This document shows, one piece after another, positions 58,968 through 64,000 of a stretch of DNA of 64,000 nt. How positions within the stretch are numbered: the stretch's first letter is position 1; each line of letters starts with the position of its first letter. Source of the DNA: Ligula intestinalis (Eukaryota; Platyhelminthes; Cestoda; Diphyllobothriidea; Diphyllobothriidae); the NCBI GenBank assembly GCA_036362985.1, contig JAYGXS010000004.1, positions 22,226,186-22,290,185 on the forward strand, in the 5' to 3' direction. Under the pieces are notes generated by a model. That model was not told the DNA's origin and made no database searches. It was given only the letters and a program-made list of their open reading frames with translations. The position numbers were made by a program, and so were the translations under genes.

Positions 58968-61900
58968 TTAATGCGTGGTACAAGCTACATGAATTACACA
59001 ATAACAGCAAAATACTTTTGTCAAATCGACGCCACTGAGGACGCGCACAGCCGGTGGCAGAGTTCCGGTAACCCGCACCAGATCCTCACCCAGGTTGGCG
59101 ATTGTGGGTGCGACACCAGGCTTCCTCGGCTCACTACCCAGTATGACAATTTCCGAGGTTTTTGTGAGGGGCGCGCACACCTCAGCGGCCACGCTGGGCA
59201 GACAGTCCAGGATGAGACGCAGTTTGGCCGCCTGCGAAAACCCTGCAAAGGCCTCTGCTTTGAGGCGTATTCCATCAGCTTCAGCCTCACCCAGGGCCTG
59301 GATTACGCGGGCTTTGGCAGCACCAACCAGTCGAATAGCATCGGCCGCAGCCTGTGCAGCAAGGATTGTGGCTTGTCTGTCATCAAAGGAGAGAAAGATG
59401 ATGTGAAAATGGGTAGCGGGAACATCTGGAAAGAGAAACAGGAGCTAAACATTGTGGAAAGATGACTTTTACATACTTTTTACCCTCAGCCACCATGGCG
59501 ATCCGATAAGCCTCAGCGAGGGCGGGCTCTTGCACGGTGGAGGACAGTACTTGGGATTTGAGAAGTACTTCGTTTTGTTCAAGTTCGATCTGCTTTGACT
59601 TCTGCACAATATCAACCTTCACTTCCTCTTCGCAAATTTTCTGACGTTCAATTTCAGTCTACAGAATGAGTATTTAGTCTAGAAAGTTGTGATCTCAGAG
59701 TGTAAATAGCTGTTCAATTCATAAGTAACATCCAGTAATAATCATGTAACAGAGATTTTGCGAAAGGAATAAGCCGCAGGACGTTGTAAAACTAGGAAAG
59801 TATAGCAATTTTTTTCGGGGCGCTCGCCAGCAATCTATCTGCAAGAAGTATTGTTAACAGTAACTTCAATCACATACATACAATTGCATGTGATTGAGAA
59901 ATACGGCCTGTCTGATCAGTTGTATCCATCAGTAACAGGAATTCTAGAGGGAATAATTAGGCATATCGATAGGCTAAAATCGCGCGTTAGTAATTGTACT
60001 CCCAAACGCCTCAAATAGTAGAAACAAAACCGAGAAGACGCAAACAGAGTCTAGACCGTCGTCGAAGTCACGTCTTGAAACTTAACGTGCCGCCGGGCAT
60101 CAACTTGGTTCCAACAAAACCAAAAACAATGGAGCACCAGGTGACGAGCAGTCCCCTCTACCAGCACTTGACACGTAACGAGCGAGCGAGCGAGCCACTA
60201 GCAGAACATACGTTTCGACTGACGAGCTTCCGCCCAGTTAACGAGCTGTCATTGCACGTGCTAATCTGTGTCCGTTGTTGATTCTTGCTGTCAGGGTGTG
60301 GGTCCTCAGCCGCTTGCAGCCAATCAGTGAACTGATGCACTTTGATTGGTAACGTTTCACAAGACGAGCGTTTAACATGACAAGCTCGGTGCCGAAACGC
60401 ATGAAACTCGTTAACCGAGGTTCCATTGTACAGCACTGAAGCATCACATCGTCCAGGAGCCAGCAAAGTTCAACACTCTAAACACTGAACCACAGGCTCG
60501 TTATTCTGTCGTCCGTGGATACTGCAGGCCAAAGCGGGCGTTAATTAAACACCGATTCCTTTTACCCTGTTAAGAATACGAACTAAAATGGACATGAACA
60601 TAAGACAACAACTCGGACCCATAGGGACGGGGTCCGATAGAAGTCAACCAGGAGGCTAAACCATGAAATCGGCAGAAAAACAATTTTTCCGAGAGCACTT
60701 TCGTTGTTGGCCGGCGGCCGCTTATACGGCAGCCTGATTGTGTCACAGCTAAGCTGGTACATAAGCCAGTCATGCTGTCCTTTACTGTTGAAAGAGATTA
60801 GACCAATCTGATCGTGCCTAATCGCTTTGCATGCAGATTAAGATTGCAGGACATCGTCGAGAGTGACAAAATGAATTCGGCTCCGACCGAAATCGGTCGA
60901 TTTGTCCATAAACGCCGGGAAGACCAAAGTGTTTTCATTCTATATCCCTGTCGAAGAGAAGGCATCTCTCGAGATTAGTGGATGCCAACTTGAAGAAGTT
61001 GACAGTTTCAAATACCTCGGAGCGAGGTTGTTACCCAATGGACAGAGTAAGGATGACATTGTCCCCCGAATTGACGCAGCACGACGAGTTTCCTCCAGCC
61101 TTCGGAAGTGCTTATGGACCCGACGCGATATTTCTATCTCATCAAAGATCCGCGAGTACCATACATCTGTGCGGTCCGTTCTCCTATACGGATGCAAAGG
61201 TTGGGCTATGTGTGTGAAAAATGAACAGAAACTAGAATTCTTTGACCACTACTGTCTGAGGAACACCCGTCGAGTGAAGTACACCGACTTCGTCTCAAAT
61301 GAGACAGTCCGCAATCGCTGTGAAAAAATCACAAGAATAGCCCAGGCCATTCAGGAAAGACGACTGAGGTGGTTTGGGCACGTTTTTCGTCGTCAATTTC
61401 AGGAGCTCAGTGCTACTGCTCTCCACTTGAAAGCGCTGCCTACTTGGAAACGTCGAAGAGGGGGTCAACTCTAAATCTGGCTCGACTCAGTCCATCCGGA
61501 CATGGAAGTAGTTCTTGGACCTTCGGTATTTGGCCTCCGGCGCTGGCGAAGAAAATGGGTCGAACTGTCTAGTTCCGCGACCAAGGATCGTCGCGCGTGG
61601 AGAAGCACCGTACGGGACATAATTGAGGCCGGGTAGATCAGTCATGATCGCAGCCGTAACAAGTACAAGTAGAGCACAAGTGTCTAAGCTGTGGGTGTAC
61701 TCGGAACACAGTAGCACCCGCGCAAAGTCTACTGCCACTTTAAGACTAAATTAGGCGGTGTATTGGCTTGCATTTGATACAGCAGCCGCGCCGGACCCCG
61801 TCTAGTCTTCGAGACTCATGGGAGAAGGTGAAGAGTGCAGAGCCACTAACTACGTCCTCTATCACTTTAAACTAAGCCCTGAGGCCGTCACCTCCTGTAC

Positions 61901-63050
61901 CAACCTGTTGGTGCACTTGGTTGATATCATCGAAACCGATGGTCAGACACACACATACACACACACACACTCGGAGCACTACAATCATAAAGCCAAATCC
62001 CAAGTTGTTGGAAAAGATAGAAATGATTCATTGCGCACAGAATCCTGAATTACTCCTCAGGCAGCAGTGGCCATTGCCGAAGCCAGGGCTATTGTTAACT
62101 GCGTCCAGTCAGGCCTGAAAGAGAGAGAGAGAGAGTAGTGACAGCTGTTTTTGCATGACTCTAGAGCAAGTTCAAGTGGTGTCCACTTGGTGTCTTTCAT
62201 TACCCGAAGTGGTGTCGTATGTACGTGTCCATGCTGTGTTGGCCGCGGCCTGGCATGTTCAAGTGGCCTTGGGCAACCGCGACTATTTATGCGCACGTGT
62301 GTGCGCGAATGGAAGCCGGTCAAGTGTCTGGAGGTTAGAGAGTCGGAATACTGCTCACTGTGCAGTTGCATGACCACGAGGCAGTGACCACTGAACAAGA
62401 AAGGCGGACAGCGATGTTAGCTGTCGACCACATCATTCCACCATACTCTGAACACAAGAACTACTTAAATGTCCACTACTTTACTGATCTTTTGCGGTTG
62501 CATCGGGCCTGACTCCCAAATGGGTATCACTGCATGAATTCAACTATCAGACCAACTGGCAAAGAGCGATCTGTAATTACATCGCAAATCAAGCAGCGAA
62601 GGTGAAATAAATTCCTCGATTAGTTCTGGGCTAACATTTAAGGACAAAACGCTTGACTTGCATACTGTAAATATACAGCGTAATGCCCACATTTGTAAAC
62701 CTAACAATAGTACGCGTTCTAATACAAAAAAACAGGCATTAGTAGGCGAGCCCTGTCTTGAGAGCATTGCCCGAAGTTCGTTTAACAAAAGTAAGAAGGT
62801 CAGTTACGGCAGACAGACTTATTTTCCGATCTAAATAAGGAGGGGGTTATAAGGAGTCACCAGTCTGATAGAGACAAAGACAGAAACTTCAACTAACCTG
62901 CAATTGATTACTCAAATCAGCCTCGGCGCGAGCTTGATTAACCTCTAGATCGAACAGCATTTTCTGAACGGCGCATTGACGTTTGTAGTCGCCAATCGCA
63001 GCATCGGCAGCACAACGAGCGGCCATTCTCTCTCGCTCGCATTCCGCCTC
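58968..63050 (-). CDS. FLOT2: Flotillin-2, C-terminal half (gene continues past the right edge)
   Basis: A membrane-microdomain scaffold protein. Exons 5' to 3': 63050-62898, 59658-59477, 59376-58968. They join in phase to 247 residues plus TAA. The first exon holds the coiled-coil start (EAECERERMAAR, LEVNQARAEADLSNQLQ). The second has IERQKICEEEVKVDIVQKSK and EAYRIAMVAEGKK. The third has the EA-rich repeats (QAAADAIRLVGAAKARVIQA), LILDCLPSVAAEV, APLTKTSEIVILG and LSGVDLTK. APLTK and GVDL(S/T)K point to flotillin-2 rather than flotillin-1. Human FLOT2 is 428 residues, so the SPFH domain lies off-window. After DLTK the frame gives a cysteine-rich tail (VFCCYCVIH) unlike the family, and GTATTT there could be a donor to a further short exon. 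Confidence 0.93.
60127..60428 (-). mobile_element. MITE-like element, about 302 bp
   Basis: The right end, inverted, is CAATGGAACCTCGGTTAACG and is followed by TA. The left end is CAATGGAGCACCAGGTGACG, giving imperfect terminal inverted repeats. It is homologous over about 250 bp to the copy at 56980-57245 in opposite orientation. No coding capacity. Confidence 0.5.
60830..61637 (+). pseudogene. RTE-like LINE 3' end (reverse-transcriptase C terminus)
   Basis: The main frame 60902-61474 reads SINAGKTKVFSFY, SFKYLGARLLPNGQSKDD, RIDAARRVSSSLRKCLW, VRSVLLYGCKGWAM and QERRLRWFGHVFR. After a stop at 61472-61474 the same frame continues VVLGPSVFGLRRWRRKWVEL and ends DIIEAG and TAG at 61635-61637. 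The catalytic YADD region is not present. Sequence to about 61980 is probably its 3' UTR, ending near a CA repeat. A 5'-truncated copy, antisense to flotillin-2. Confidence 0.9.
61946..62135. repeat. CA and GA dinucleotide repeats
   Basis: An (AC)n run with one interruption at about 61946-61970, and a (GA)n run at about 62121-62135. Confidence 0.9.
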
Positions 63051-64000
63051 CTAAGCAGCACACAGGATGCACAGACGAGAAAAAAAACAACTGAGCAGCA
63101 GTGGCCATTTTTAGAATATTACATTCTAGGGCTAACTAGACTAGTAACAAGTCGCAATGAAATTTGCATCATAAGAGTTCGAGAGAACAATAAATTAATC
63201 AGGGTGCGTGATAGAAACGTTCGCTCTCCCAGACGAAAAAAAGCGTTTCGCCTGTGGGTTTTGCATTTCCACGGAGTGCACCAATAAACTCGCCTGAAAT
63301 GTAGGTGAATCCCTTCTTTCAACGGTTCGTCCATACCAAGCGACGAGCGCCCTCGTTGAGGGAGGAAGCGACGACAACGTACACGCGAATGCATTTGTGC
63401 AGAGGGAACCGTGCGGGGTATCTAACCCATTCCCCTCCCAGCCCATTGCCTTCAAATGACAGGCGATGCACATGGGTAGAGTTATTAAGCCGGTAAAGCC
63501 AATATCTGTATAAACACGAGCGAGACCTTCATATTCCCAATCTCACTTTGGTAGGCCACCGTAAAGGCTACAATAAGATGGGGATCAATGCAATAAGAAC
63601 CTAATTTCGGTTCAACGAATTTCAGCGCATCGTCAGTTTTAAATCTCGAGATATGTGGCCCTTTATAAAAGATCAATTTTGTTTGCATATAGGTTCCTAC
63701 TACATTATCTGCAGTTCAGCATTGGGAATGCTGGTTTCAAGTCCCTCCAGCTTTGGTGCCCGTCTAGAAATCATGTTTGATAAATATGTTAAATAATCAG
63801 CTAACGACTGTTGCAGCTACAAATTTGTCAAGGGGTTCTAGTTTATTATGAAGGACACTCACGAACTCGCATGCAATAATTCCGACCAAGATGGGCAATA
63901 AATATAGCCCCAGTGGTCTAATAAACGCGAAAGGAGCTCTTACTTAGCCCTAAACTATGATCGATGCTTGAAACCGGTGTCTAAGTAAACTGTCTTTTCG
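63051..64000 (-). other. Flotillin-2 intron reaching the window edge
   Basis: At least 950 bp with no recognisable exon or repeat. The upstream flotillin exons must lie beyond 64000. Confidence 0.7.

Larger units (their letters stand above)
59659..62897 (-). other. Flotillin-2 intron (3.2 kb) hosting repeats
   Basis: Contains the MITE-like element 60127-60428, the RTE 3' end 60830-61637 and dinucleotide repeats near 61950 and 62125. No exon was recognised inside; short frames at 62057-62398 and 62540-62788 are not supported. Confidence 0.85.

Overview
The window is animal nuclear DNA, most probably from a parasitic flatworm. The support is spliced animal housekeeping genes, several introns of only 37 to 44 bp at the start of a gene, very large repeat-filled introns elsewhere, and many decayed non-LTR retrotransposons (RTE-like, CR1/L2-like and Jockey-like). 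The flatworm assignment is inference; no species marker was seen.

Three host genes can be reconstructed by joining exons in phase. (1) Cytosolic leucyl-tRNA synthetase, + strand, 2579-24120, 22 exons and 1,208 codons, apparently complete and intact. (2) SEL1L, the ERAD adaptor, - strand, 25372-35139. Nine consecutive exons in phase cover the Sel1-like repeats and the C-terminal membrane anchor; the 5' exons were not identified. (3) Flotillin-2, - strand, 58968-63050. Only three exons of the C-terminal half are present and the gene runs off the right edge. LARS and SEL1L are convergent, with stop codons about 1.25 kb apart.

The rest is mobile-element sequence. Position 1-950 (-) is an RTE-type endonuclease fragment. 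LARS intron 18 (14115-20582) holds a Jockey-like LINE with a PHD-like finger and a 2A-like NPGP motif, antisense to LARS and enclosed by ~265-bp inverted arms. From 39.5 to 54.3 kb lie CR1/L2-like LINEs on both strands, including one nested in another and a 289-bp tandem duplication. A 670-bp pogo/Tigger-like deletion derivative (58204-58873) sits just past the flotillin stop codon. An RTE 3' end (60830-61637) lies inside a flotillin intron. SINE-like, MITE-like and AT-rich terminal-inverted-repeat families are scattered through introns.

The most interesting signal is a hammerhead-ribozyme-like signature (CTGATGA, a hairpin or spacer, then GAAAC) that recurs at eight or more sites in several unrelated repeat families. 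In one dispersed family (3585-3661 and 22574-22648, both antisense in LARS introns), all three hammerhead stems can be drawn from the better copy apart from one core substitution, with a loopless palindromic stem III.
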